This document shows, one piece after another, positions 14,037 to 21,503 of a DNA stretch of 54,664 bases. The notes below the pieces were generated by a model that ran no database searches, had not been told where the DNA came from, and saw nothing but the letters and a program-made list of their open reading frames with translations. This stretch comes from a virus. Each line of letters starts with the position of its first letter. Within the stretch, counting starts at the first letter, position 1. A program made the position numbers and the translations under genes. The DNA is taken from positions 1 to 54,664 of IMG/VR virus record IMGVR_UViG_3300042090_002079, one strand, 5' to 3'.

Positions 14037-15347
14037 ATGATCGATATCAAAGCTCTGCGGCAGCAGAAAGCGGACCTGGTAAAGAAGAATTCCGGCCTGC
14101 TGGAAACTGCCGAGAACGCCAACCGCGACCTGACCGCCGCGGAGAGTCAAGAGTTCGAGGCAAACAAGGCCTCGATCGCCTCGCTCAACGCCCGCATCAA
14201 GCGCGCGGAAGAGCAGATGGACGAAGAGCGCAACACACCTGGCGCCAGCCGCATTGAAGTGGGTGCGAACCTTGCTACGCAGAAGCCCTGGCGCAGCCTG
14301 GGCGAGCAGCTCATCACCCACGCCAAGGCGCAGATCGCCATCACCAACGGCCGCGGCCACGCCATCGATCCGCGCGTGCAGGCGGCTCTGGGCACCTCGG
14401 AGACCGTTCCGTCCGACGGCGGCTTCCTGGTCGAGCCGGAGTACAACCAGAACCTGCTGGAGCGGATCTACAATACCGGCGAAGTTGCCAAGCGCGTCAA
14501 GAAGCTGCCCATGAAGTCGGCGCGTATGGTGATCAACGCGGTGGATGAAGACAGCCGCGCGGACGGCTCGCGGTGGGGCGGCATCCTGTCCTACTGGCTG
14601 GCTGAAGCTGCCAGCTACACGGGCACCAAGCCGAAGTTTCGCGAGGTGCAGTTGGTCGCAAACAAGCTGATCGCGCTCATCTACGCCACCGAGGAACTGC
14701 TGGAAGACACGGACATGCTCGAGGCAATGGTGAACGAGATCGTTCCCCAGGAAATCTCGTTCCAGCTGGACGCGGCCATCATCAACGGCAGCGGCGCCGG
14801 GCAGCCCTTCGGCGTTCTCAATGCGCCCTCCACCATCACCCAGTCGTACAACACCGGTGAGGGCAGCGCCGGGACTCCGCCCTCGGCGACCGACATTCTC
14901 AACATGTACTCGCGGCTCTTTGCGCCCTACCGCAAGCGGGCCTGCTGGTTTATCAACCAGTCCATCGAGCCTGGACTTTATCCCTTGACGGTTGGCGCCC
15001 CGTCGCTGGGCCAATACCTCATGTACACGCCGCCGGGCGTCAACGGCAACAACAATCCGTACGGGCTGCTGCTCGGTTTGCCCTGCATCCCGATCGAGCA
15101 AACCGCAGCGGTCGGCACCGCCGGCGACATCATCCTGTTCGGGCCCGACGGGTACCTGCTGGCCGAGCGCAACGAGCTCCGTGCGGATTCGTCCATCCAT
15201 GTCGCCTTCCTCACCGGTGAGAAGGCCTTCCGTTTCATGTACCGCGCGGACGGCCAGCCCTGGTGGAAGAAGCCGCTCACCCCGTACCAGGCAGTCGGCG
15301 GCTCGGTTCCCACCCTGTCCTCGACCGTCCTCCTGCAGACCCGGTAA
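14037..15347 (+). CDS. Major capsid protein (HK97 fold)
   Basis: The 436-residue protein has an N-terminal coiled-coil delta domain (about residues 1-75, AENANRDLTAAESQEFEANK) that serves as scaffold and is normally cut off by the head protease. The HK97 core follows: PSDGGFLVEPEYNQNLLERI, then INGSGAGQPFGVLN and WFINQSIEPGLYP. It builds the icosahedral shell. The gene follows the tRNA/terminator and a hairpin-presented ribosome site, so it is probably translated very strongly. Confidence 0.92.
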   Translation: MIDIKALRQQKADLVKKNSGLLETAENANRDLTAAESQEFEANKASIASLNARIKRAEEQMDEERNTPGASRIEVGANLATQKPWRSLGEQLITHAKAQIAITNGRGHAIDPRVQAALGTSETVPSDGGFLVEPEYNQNLLERIYNTGEVAKRVKKLPMKSARMVINAVDEDSRADGSRWGGILSYWLAEAASYTGTKPKFREVQLVANKLIALIYATEELLEDTDMLEAMVNEIVPQEISFQLDAAIINGSGAGQPFGVLNAPSTITQSYNTGEGSAGTPPSATDILNMYSRLFAPYRKRACWFINQSIEPGLYPLTVGAPSLGQYLMYTPPGVNGNNNPYGLLLGLPCIPIEQTAAVGTAGDIILFGPDGYLLAERNELRADSSIHVAFLTGEKAFRFMYRADGQPWWKKPLTPYQAVGGSVPTLSSTVLLQTR

Positions 15348-15362
15348 ACCCAACCCAGCTTT

Positions 15363-15445
15363 CAGCCGCCAGTTGTCAGTTTTCGCGCTGGGCCTTACCT
15401 GCCGCTGCGGAACTGACAACTGGTCTCTGATCCCTGACAACACTT
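15363..15445 (+). repeat. Heptanucleotide repeats forming a long hairpin
   Basis: CAGCCGC, CAGTTGT, CAGTTTT (15363-15383) are followed by ACTGACA, ACTGGTC, TCTGATC, CCTGACA (15412-15439), all in 7-base register. The two blocks contain a perfect 13-base inverted repeat, 15369-15381 with 15411-15423, around a 29-base loop. Confidence 0.75.
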
Positions 15446-15465
15446 TTTCTACGAAGGAGAAAAAG
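15443..15465 (+). promoter_or_regulatory. Shine-Dalgarno hairpin before the 15468 gene
   Basis: CTTTTTCT (15443-15450) pairs with AGAAAAAG (15458-15465) over eight bases. The loop ACGAAGG holds most of the GAAGGAG ribosome site, two bases before ATG. Confidence 0.6.
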
Positions 15466-15467
15466 CC

Positions 15468-15989
15468 ATGAGTGCAAAAGGATTCTGGGTGGGGCAGGAC
15501 GGGCATTATGCCCTGATCATCCCTCCGAAAAGCTCTTCCGCTGCCGTTGCCGGCACCCGCTTCAGCCTGGCGCAGTACAACCACGCTTCGGTGATCCTGC
15601 TGCTGGGCGCTGCCGGCGGCCCTATCGGCGCTATCACCGTCAATGTCTACGCGGCGGAATCGGGCGGTAGCGGTGTCGCCATTCCTTACCGGCTCATCAA
15701 GTTTGAGAACGGCAGCGCGCCCTACGACGTCGCCAGTCTCAACTCGGCCACCAACAACAGCATCTTCCCGGAGACGGTATCCGGCTACACGCCTGGCTCG
15801 CAGATCGCCGACTCGGCTTACATTCTCGAGATCGAGTCGATGGATGTGCTGGCGGCGGCCAATGGAACCTACGTCGAGGTTGATATCGCCGTCGGCTCGA
15901 TGGGGACCACCGCGCAGTTGCTCGCGGGTCTCGCCGTGCTCAGCGGCGGCCGCAACACCTCCGACCTGTCGCCCACCGTCCAGCAGTAA
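15468..15989 (+). CDS. Virion protein, possible head decoration protein
   Basis: The 173-residue protein is beta-rich, low in Lys and with many small residues (ITVNVYAAESGGSG, MDVLAAANGTYVEVDIAVGS). It comes directly after the major capsid gene and has the same type of ribosome-site hairpin. Position and composition suggest a head decoration or head-fibre base protein. No family is recognised. Confidence 0.55.
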   Translation: MSAKGFWVGQDGHYALIIPPKSSSAAVAGTRFSLAQYNHASVILLLGAAGGPIGAITVNVYAAESGGSGVAIPYRLIKFENGSAPYDVASLNSATNNSIFPETVSGYTPGSQIADSAYILEIESMDVLAAANGTYVEVDIAVGSMGTTAQLLAGLAVLSGGRNTSDLSPTVQQ

Positions 15990-16012
15990 CTCCAAAGGGC
16001 CTTCACAGAGCT

Positions 16013-16039
16013 TTCCGGGCTTCGCTTTGAGGCCCGGAA
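16013..16039 (+). terminator. Intergenic hairpin
   Basis: TTCCGGGC (16013-16020) pairs with GCCCGGAA (16032-16039) after the 15468 gene. There is no T tract, so it may be an mRNA-processing or stability element rather than a terminator. Confidence 0.35.
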
Positions 16040-16072
16040 GCCTCCAACCTGTCCCCACTGGAAAGGAAATCG

Positions 16073-16492
16073 ATGGCCAATCAAGTTCTCACGCCAAACC
16101 TCAGCCTCGCGGTGCCGGGCGACGACTCGCACAACGCGCCCTGGGGGCCGAACGATGCGCTCTTTGCTGCGGCTCTGCAGCAGCTCGATGTGCTGATCGT
16201 CACGGTCGCGCAGTCCAATGCGTTCTCCTTCGCACTCGACACGGGAACGGCCAATGCATACGCCGCGGCCTTTACCCCTGCACCTCCGGCGGTTGTAGGC
16301 GCCCGGGTCTACGTCAAGTGCCTCCATGCCAACACGGGCGCTTCCACTCTGGCCATTACCGGCTTCCTCTCAGGCGCGGCCAAGGCCATCACGAAAAACG
16401 GCACCACGGCGCTGTCCGGTGCCGAGATCTCCGCCAATCAGATCATCCAGCTCGTCTGGGACGGCACTGAGTGGCAAATGATCAGCCAGTAA
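16073..16492 (+). CDS. Short fibre-like structural protein
   Basis: The 139-residue protein ends in the module often seen at the tips of phage fibres: ANTGASTLAITGF, AKAITKNGTTALSGAEI and QIIQLVWDGTEWQMI. In larger fibres this module repeats or caps a shaft. Here it stands almost alone and lies with the head genes, so a head-fibre role is plausible. ATG 16073 is preceded by GGAAAGGAAAT. Confidence 0.6.
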   Translation: MANQVLTPNLSLAVPGDDSHNAPWGPNDALFAAALQQLDVLIVTVAQSNAFSFALDTGTANAYAAAFTPAPPAVVGARVYVKCLHANTGASTLAITGFLSGAAKAITKNGTTALSGAEISANQIIQLVWDGTEWQMISQ

Positions 16493-16501
16493 CTACAGTT
16501 G

Positions 16502-16527
16502 GGACCGGCGCCATCCTGGGCCGGTCC
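16502..16527 (+). terminator. Intergenic hairpin
   Basis: GGACCGGC and GCCGGTCC form a perfect 8-base stem directly after the 16073 gene, followed by TTACTG only. It is a weak terminator or RNA-stability hairpin. Confidence 0.4.
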
Positions 16528-16530
16528 TTA

Positions 16531-16558
16531 CTGAAGGCTGAAAGCTAGGAGCTGCCTT
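16531..16558 (+). repeat. Heptanucleotide repeats
   Basis: CTGAAGG, CTGAAAG, CTAGGAG and CTGCCTT run in 7-base register. The third unit supplies the GGAG ribosome site of the next gene. Confidence 0.7.
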
Positions 16559-16559
16559 T

Positions 16560-16778
16560 ATGTTCATCAAGCTGCTTGACGGCATTGACGCCGGGAAAAT
16601 CCGCGACATTCAGAATGAAGCCGCCGTGGAACTGCTGAAACAACACCGCGCCGTGCAGCCTTTCGCCGACGAGGGTAACACGGAGCCGCGCGCGCGCATC
16701 GCGACAAAGCTGGCGCAGGCCAAGAACGTGCCGCGCTCAAGAAACACGGTGATCTTCAATGACCTCGGAAGAATTTGA
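16560..16778 (+). CDS. Hypothetical late protein
   Basis: A 72-residue mixed alpha/beta protein (FIKLLDGIDAGKIRDIQNEA at the start). The ribosome site comes from the heptanucleotide repeat before it. It overlaps the next gene by 20 bases. Family unknown. Confidence 0.55.
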   Translation: MFIKLLDGIDAGKIRDIQNEAAVELLKQHRAVQPFADEGNTEPRARIATKLAQAKNVPRSRNTVIFNDLGRI

Positions 16779-16971
16779 AGCCTTGCAGTGCGGCGACAGC
16801 GTCCGCGAAGACGCGACGGGCGACGTGTATCTCATCAACCAGGTGCGCCAGCCCGGCTTCTATGCCGCGGTGCTCTGGGACGCGGCGAAGATGGAGCGCG
16901 TCAATAATCGTCTCCATGCGCTGCATTCCGGTGACGGTCTGAGCCTGGTCGCCAAAAAGCCGTTGCGATAA
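16759..16971 (+). CDS. Hypothetical late protein
   Basis: A 70-residue protein with a small beta-barrel-like pattern (GDSVREDATGDVYLINQV). It overlaps the previous gene by 20 bases and precedes the lysin gene. No signal peptide or membrane segment. Family unknown. Confidence 0.55.
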   Translation: MTSEEFEALQCGDSVREDATGDVYLINQVRQPGFYAAVLWDAAKMERVNNRLHALHSGDGLSLVAKKPLR

Positions 16972-16981
16972 AAGGGGCCCT

Positions 16982-16998
16982 GTTTTACGGAGTAAAAC
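16982..16998 (+). promoter_or_regulatory. Shine-Dalgarno hairpin before the lysin gene
   Basis: GTTTTAC-GGA-GTAAAAC is a perfect 7-base hairpin one base before ATG 17000. The GGAG ribosome site is the triloop plus the first base of the 3' arm. Folding could limit or time lysin translation. Confidence 0.6.
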
Positions 16999-16999
16999 G

Positions 17000-17656
17000 A
17001 TGCCACTCTCTGGAATGGTTCAACCTGCCGGTAACGGCGCGCTCGGTTTCGATAGCGACACGGTTATCACGCCGGCGAAAGCGCAGGCCTTCAAAGCGCT
17101 GGGCTACATTTTCTGCGCGCGCTATCTTTCTCTTGGGCCGCGGCAGGATCCTGGCGATCTCACTGCTGCGGAAGCCGCCGGCATCCTGGCCGGGGGGCTT
17201 GCGCTCATAGCCGTCCAGCATGTGCGCAGGCCTGGCTGGTCGCCTGGCGCTCAGCTCGGCGCAACTGATGGCGCCAACGCCGCCGCGAACGCCAAGGCTG
17301 TGGGATTTCCCGCCGGCGTCAATGTCTGGCTCGATCTCGAGGGCGTGGGTATCACCGTATCCAGCCAGGATGTGATCGACCATTGCAATGCATGGCACGA
17401 TGCTGTGGCCGCCGCGGGCTTCGTGCCCGGGCTCTATGTGGGAGCCAACTCGGTGCTCGACGGCGAGCAGCTCTACGACGAGCTGTCCTTCGAGCATTAC
17501 TGGAAATCGGAGAGCAAGGTGCCGGAGCTACCCCAGCGCGGCTACCAGATCGTGCAATCTCCGGTGCTCGGCCTGGTCAATGGCATCTCCATCGACGAAG
17601 ACCTGGCCAAGGCGGACAGTGAGGGCGGGTGTGCGTTGTGGCTCATCGGTGCCTGA
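17000..17656 (+). CDS. DUF1906 glycoside-hydrolase-like protein, candidate endolysin
   Basis: The 218-residue protein fits the DUF1906 (Rv2525c-like) TIM-barrel: LGFDSDTVI, CARYLSLG, LTAAEAAGILAGGLALIAVQ, then NVWLDLEGVG and VPGLYVGAN. The Asp in GFDS and the Glu in DLEG match acidic positions of lysozyme-like GH25 relatives. In phages such proteins serve as cell-wall hydrolases. No signal peptide is present, so it would need a holin. Nearby small membrane proteins are candidates. The ribosome-site hairpin suggests controlled expression. Confidence 0.75.
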   Translation: MPLSGMVQPAGNGALGFDSDTVITPAKAQAFKALGYIFCARYLSLGPRQDPGDLTAAEAAGILAGGLALIAVQHVRRPGWSPGAQLGATDGANAAANAKAVGFPAGVNVWLDLEGVGITVSSQDVIDHCNAWHDAVAAAGFVPGLYVGANSVLDGEQLYDELSFEHYWKSESKVPELPQRGYQIVQSPVLGLVNGISIDEDLAKADSEGGCALWLIGA

Positions 17657-17702
17657 GGCCCGAGCTGTGAATACAGGATCTTGATTTCCCTGGAGGTAAA
17701 CC

Positions 17703-18437
17703 ATGAGAATGCAGTCGATTTGCGGAGCACTTCTCGCGCTTGGCATGTTCTGCCGCGCGCAACCGTGTCCTACGATTCCCGTGCCGGCCGTTGCCGGTAC
17801 GGAGAAGATCTGTCACGCGGCCTATGTATCGTTTTTCGATGCGCAACTGAAGGTTCCGCGCCTGGTGGCCTATGAGCTGACGGGGCCGCACACGTTGGGC
17901 TGTGTGCCGCGTACCAGCGGCTTCCATGCGGAGGCGGATTCCGCGAAGCCCTCTGCTTACGATGGCACCGGCTACGATCTCGGCCACATGGACCCCGCTC
18001 AGGACAACGCCTGGGACGAGGACGTCAGCAAGGACAGCTTTTCCATGGTAAATGTCGCGCCGCAGCTTCCGGGGCTGAATCGCGAGCAGTGGGAGCGCCT
18101 GGAAGAGGACGTGCGCGCCTGGGCTCTCGATCGTGGCAAGTTGCTCGTCTACGTCGGGCCGGTTCTCCACGCGAAAGATAAGACCGTCAATGGTGTCGAC
18201 GTGCCGACGGCTTTCTTCAAGATCGTCGAAGATGCGAGGAGCGGCGACGTGCTGGCTTTCGAGATGCCGCAGAAGGCGATCGCCAAGGGTGACGTTGAGC
18301 CGTGGCGGGTGACCGTAAGCCAGATCCGCGCCGAAACCGGCATCAACTTCCGCATTACGCAAAATGTCTCCGCGCCGCTGTGGCCGGCTGACCTGGCTGC
18401 CTGGCATAAAGCGCACAAAGCCGCCTGCGGAAAGTAA
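17703..18437 (+). CDS. Secreted DNA/RNA non-specific endonuclease (NUC1-like)
   Basis: The 244-residue protein has a signal peptide (MRMQSICGALLALGMF, cut near RAQP) and a beta-beta-alpha-metal nuclease domain: GYDLGHMDPAQD with catalytic His95, then NVAPQLPGLNREQWERLE with the metal-binding Asn, and VPTAFFKIV. The usual DRGH is DLGH, losing the Arg. It would act in the periplasm or outside, perhaps on host DNA released at lysis or on competing DNA. It starts at ATG 17703 behind GGAGG, next to the lysin. Confidence 0.8.
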   Translation: MRMQSICGALLALGMFCRAQPCPTIPVPAVAGTEKICHAAYVSFFDAQLKVPRLVAYELTGPHTLGCVPRTSGFHAEADSAKPSAYDGTGYDLGHMDPAQDNAWDEDVSKDSFSMVNVAPQLPGLNREQWERLEEDVRAWALDRGKLLVYVGPVLHAKDKTVNGVDVPTAFFKIVEDARSGDVLAFEMPQKAIAKGDVEPWRVTVSQIRAETGINFRITQNVSAPLWPADLAAWHKAHKAACGK

Positions 18438-18466
18438 AAAGCGCGAAACGGGAATGGAGGCCGGCG

Positions 18467-18847
18467 ATGGCGCAGAGAGCGCGGCGTGCGGAGGGCGGCA
18501 TTGTGACCTTCTGGTGTCCGGGTTGTGATGAAGCCCATGGCGTCGGAGTGAGTGGCGAGGGATCGCACTGGAGCTGGAATGGCTCGCTTGACTTGCCGAC
18601 GTTTTCTCCCTCGGTTCTGGTCACGAGCGGCCACTTCGTTGCCGGATGGGATGGAAGGGCCTGCTGGTGCACGTATAACGCTGAACATCCGGAGGCGCCC
18701 AGCGGCTTCAAGTGTCACCGGTGCCATTCGTTTGTGAGGGACGGCAGGATTCAGTTCCTTGTTGACTCAACACACGCGCTTGCCGGCAAGACTGTGGATC
18801 TGCCGGATGATTGGAGCGGGGATGCCTTACAAATGCTTCCTCATTGA
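18467..18847 (+). CDS. DUF6527 family protein
   Basis: The 126-residue protein shows the DUF6527 pattern: HWSWNGSLDLPTFSPSVLV, then CHSFVRDGRIQFLVDSTHAL and a closing VDLPDDW. Cys residues CPGC near the start and CHRCH in the middle suggest a zinc site. The family is frequent in phages and of unknown function; some records carry the misleading name ammonia monooxygenase. ATG 18467 is preceded by GGAGG. The end overlaps the next gene. Confidence 0.75.
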   Translation: MAQRARRAEGGIVTFWCPGCDEAHGVGVSGEGSHWSWNGSLDLPTFSPSVLVTSGHFVAGWDGRACWCTYNAEHPEAPSGFKCHRCHSFVRDGRIQFLVDSTHALAGKTVDLPDDWSGDALQMLPH

Positions 18848-19442
18848 GCCAACAGACACGGTTCTCCTCGAGGCCTCCGTCTCCTGGCCCGGCTGCGCGA
18901 AGTCGCCGTGGGGCGACGCCACGCATAGAGCTTCGCGTGAAGTGCTACGCGGGACGCGGGCGGAAGTGGACTCGGTTCCGTTGTCGGAATCCTGGGAGCC
19001 TTTCTCGGCGGTTTGCGAATGGTGCGGCGCGGCCACCGGGCTGCTGCGGCCCCAGAGCACCAGCTCTGGCAGTTTCTGGAGGCGCGTGGATACAGGTGAG
19101 GTGAAGCGGCGCATCGCCGACTTCGGCATCGGGGCTATGTGGTTCGCGACGTGGTACGAGCGCGGGGACACGCCGCCCGGCCAGGTCGTGCAGTATGGCT
19201 GGGATTGGGACAACCAATACGAGCCGCCGCTGATGGTGGCCACGCCCGGTGGCGATTGGAATATCGATTCGCGCGCGAGTAACTGCACGCTCAAGGACGA
19301 CCGTTTGCACCGTTGCTGGGTCCGGCACGGTACGCCGCCCAATATCACCGTCGGCAAGGCTGGATTCACGTGCGCCGCCGGCGCGGGCTCGATTCAGTCG
19401 GGGACCTATCACGGATTTCTGCGCGACGGCCAGTTTACCTAG
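18822..19442 (+). CDS. Hypothetical phage protein
   Basis: A 206-residue protein with several Trp and a Cys pair (VCEWCGAATG). The centre reads WFATWYERGDTPPGQVVQYG and the C-terminus is Gly/Cys-rich. It overlaps DUF6527 by 26 bases. ATG 18822 is chosen because a longer form would run deeply into that gene. Function unknown. Confidence 0.6.
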   Translation: MPYKCFLIEPTDTVLLEASVSWPGCAKSPWGDATHRASREVLRGTRAEVDSVPLSESWEPFSAVCEWCGAATGLLRPQSTSSGSFWRRVDTGEVKRRIADFGIGAMWFATWYERGDTPPGQVVQYGWDWDNQYEPPLMVATPGGDWNIDSRASNCTLKDDRLHRCWVRHGTPPNITVGKAGFTCAAGAGSIQSGTYHGFLRDGQFT

Positions 19443-19495
19443 CGGCCGGCCACCGTTCCTTGATCTCCATTTGTCGCTTTCTGGAAAGGAGTCCG

Positions 19496-19723
19496 ATGAA
19501 CCCGATCGCTGAACATATCGCCGCGCACTGGGTCGTTTACAGCACCGCCGCCGTCGCCCTGGGGGCGTCCACCATCAGCTGCATGCCGGAGAGGTTTCCG
19601 CGCACCCTCGACGAGTGGTGGTCCTGGTTTCGGAACTCGCTGCAAACCTCTTTGCCTGCCCGCCACGGCCAGCCTTCGCCCGCAGCGCCGCAGGCGCCCT
19701 CGAACCCTACTTTGCCCGGCTAG
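19496..19723 (+). CDS. Small membrane protein, holin candidate
   Basis: A 75-residue protein behind a strong GGAAAGGAG. One hydrophobic segment spans residues about 10-29 (AHWVVYSTAAVALGASTISC), followed by a Trp-rich DEWWSWF and a Pro-rich tail. Together with the lysin 2 kb upstream and the membrane protein at 20083 it may be part of the lysis group. A single-span holin is only one possibility. Confidence 0.5.
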   Translation: MNPIAEHIAAHWVVYSTAAVALGASTISCMPERFPRTLDEWWSWFRNSLQTSLPARHGQPSPAAPQAPSNPTLPG

Positions 19724-19788
19724 CTTCCGGGTCAACCGAAACCACAATAACCGGCGTGGACACGCCAGAAACACTCGAGGAATCAAAA

Positions 19789-20070
19789 ATGGCAAATGTT
19801 CTCGTGAGCATCGAAAAAGGCGTCGAGGTCGGCGCATCCGACCTGCTGAAGTTCATCACCGGCGCAAACAAGCAGCTGGGCGCCGCGCCCCAGGTCGTGG
19901 CGGCGCTGGCGACCGTGCTGGGAGCCGTTTCAACCGCGGTAACGGCCGGCGAAAGTGCGGTGGCGTCGAGCGGGCTGAACATTGCTCTGGACCAGGCGGA
20001 GCTGGCCGCGATAAAGGCCGTCTGGCCGGATGTCGTCGCGTTCCTGGGCACGCTCGGAATCAAGCTGTAG
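19789..20070 (+). CDS. Small Ala-rich helical protein
   Basis: A 93-residue protein of long amphipathic or hydrophobic helices (APQVVAALATVLGAVSTAV, then a second near the end). It could associate with membranes. ATG 19789 follows GAGGAATCAAAA. It sits between two membrane-protein genes and may be a lysis accessory. Family not recognised. Confidence 0.5.
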   Translation: MANVLVSIEKGVEVGASDLLKFITGANKQLGAAPQVVAALATVLGAVSTAVTAGESAVASSGLNIALDQAELAAIKAVWPDVVAFLGTLGIKL

Positions 20071-20082
20071 CTGGGACGCCCC

Positions 20083-20784
20083 ATGACCAAAGCTCTTCAT
20101 CTCGTCCTGCTCCTCAGCGCCATAGCTGCTCTTTGTCTGGGCATCTATGGCGCGTGGGGACTCAATCGTCATCTGATTGTGGCGCTGGACAAGTGGGGCG
20201 ACGGCGGCCAGGCGGAGTTTATCGAGCTGCACCGGACCCTGCAGGAGCTCAATGCCCCCTGCGTTGGCTTTCACGGCAGCGTCAGTTGCGGTCCGCTGGC
20301 GCAGCTCAGCCAGACCGAGAAGGACATCGGCATTGTCGCCGCGCAGAGCGCGCTTCAGGTGAAGCAGACAGGCGCATTGGTGACGGCCGCGGCACAAAGT
20401 GTGCAACGCGCGAGTGCGGACATTCACTCTTTGACCGTGAGCGCCTCAGGAACCATGAACGAGGCTACAACCACGCTGGGTACAGCCAACGAGAGCCTCC
20501 GCGAGCTGCAGCCCCTGGAGACCAATCTGGCGGCCACCGCAGCCGCATCCACGGTAACCATCAATGGCCTGAACGGCCGCATCGGCGATCCGCGCGTGGA
20601 CGCGTTGCTCACCGATTTCCGCAAGATGGCGGACAGCGGCGCGGACATCGCGGCCGATGGCAAAACCGTGGCCGATTACGGGACCAAGCAGATTACCGGC
20701 AAGAAGAGCTTCCTGCAGCGCGTGGAAGGCTACTCCGGCGATCTGTTTGACATCACGGCATATCTGGCGAGGCATTACAGATGA
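20083..20784 (+). CDS. Membrane-anchored coiled-coil protein
   Basis: The 233-residue protein has an N-terminal membrane anchor (ALHLVLLLSAIAALCLGIYG) and a long Ala/Thr/Ser-rich helical ectodomain (about residues 80-190), then FLQRVEGYSGDLFDITAYL. The layout resembles an inner-membrane spanin or a periplasmic stalk. With the lysin and small membrane proteins near it, a spanin-like role is a reasonable guess. It overlaps the next gene by four bases. Confidence 0.5.
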   Translation: MTKALHLVLLLSAIAALCLGIYGAWGLNRHLIVALDKWGDGGQAEFIELHRTLQELNAPCVGFHGSVSCGPLAQLSQTEKDIGIVAAQSALQVKQTGALVTAAAQSVQRASADIHSLTVSASGTMNEATTTLGTANESLRELQPLETNLAATAAASTVTINGLNGRIGDPRVDALLTDFRKMADSGADIAADGKTVADYGTKQITGKKSFLQRVEGYSGDLFDITAYLARHYR

Positions 20785-21461
20785 TCGGGAAGACAACGGT
20801 AATCGGCTTCGGCTACAAGGCGCGCCGCGGCAAGGATACGGCCGTTGCGGCCATCTGCGCCGCATTCGGGCCGCTGGTGCGGTGCTACGCCTTTGGCGAC
20901 GCCCTCAAGAACGAGCTGGAGTGGGCCGCCTGGATGTGCGCTCCGGATGGGACGGGCCGCGAGCAGTGGGCACTAGGTCTTCCGGCATTGTGTAAACGGC
21001 GTGGGGTGCCCTTCGATGCCGGCGCCGAAAAACAGCGCGCGCTCCTGCAGCACTGGGGCATGTGGCGGCGTGCTGCCGATCCGGACTATTGGGTCAAGAA
21101 ACTGCGCAGGGAGATCGAGATCGGCCAGCCGATGTTCGCGCTGCCCGCCGATCTGCGTTTCGCGAATGAGCGCGCGCTTTGCGATTTCACTGTGCGCATG
21201 GACCGCCCGGGATTCGAGATCGCGGACGGAGCGCACCATATCTCCGAGCATGAGCTCGATGTGCTGCCCGATGAGGCGTGGTCGGCCATTATCACCGCGA
21301 CCACCGTCGCGGAAGTTGAGCGGCAGGCCTGCCAGGTCTTCAAGTCGCTCGCCTTCGCCGGCGGCGGCATTGTCTCCGGCGCGGCTCACGGGGTCCTCGT
21401 TGGCGAGCAATGCTGCTGCGGTGTTCCCCTCGTTCCCGGTGTTCCTGGCCCGGCGCGCTAA
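20781..21461 (+). CDS. Deoxynucleoside monophosphate kinase-like protein
   Basis: The 226-residue protein opens with a P-loop variant, VIGFGYKARRGKDTA (G-x4-GKD-[ST]), typical of phage dNMP kinases. Later come YAFGDALKNEL, a conserved WG/HWG segment, and ALPADLRFANE like the family's DxRFxNE motif. These enzymes phosphorylate dNMPs, including modified ones, with ATP for DNA synthesis. Its place among late genes is unusual. The last 20 residues (CCCGVPLVPGVPG) look like an added tail. Confidence 0.75.
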   Translation: MIGKTTVIGFGYKARRGKDTAVAAICAAFGPLVRCYAFGDALKNELEWAAWMCAPDGTGREQWALGLPALCKRRGVPFDAGAEKQRALLQHWGMWRRAADPDYWVKKLRREIEIGQPMFALPADLRFANERALCDFTVRMDRPGFEIADGAHHISEHELDVLPDEAWSAIITATTVAEVERQACQVFKSLAFAGGGIVSGAAHGVLVGEQCCCGVPLVPGVPGPAR

Positions 21462-21463
21462 CC

Positions 21464-21491
21464 ACTGACTACTGACCACTAACCACTGTTT
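21464..21491 (+). repeat. Heptanucleotide repeats
   Basis: ACTGACT, ACTGACC, ACTAACC and ACTGTTT stand in exact 7-base register immediately before the ribosome-site hairpin of the connector gene. Confidence 0.8.
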
Positions 21492-21503
21492 GCGGAGCAA
21501 ACA
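21487..21503 (+). promoter_or_regulatory. Shine-Dalgarno hairpin before connector gene
   Basis: TGTTTGC-GGA-GCAAACA is a perfect 7-base hairpin whose last base is the A of the ATG at 21503. The GGAG ribosome site is again in the loop. Confidence 0.6.

Noticed and set aside
13962-16058. 698-codon minus-strand open frame opposite the capsid genes
   Set aside because: It is the antisense shadow of the major capsid and 15468 genes in GC-rich DNA; composition is not protein-like and it has no ribosome site.
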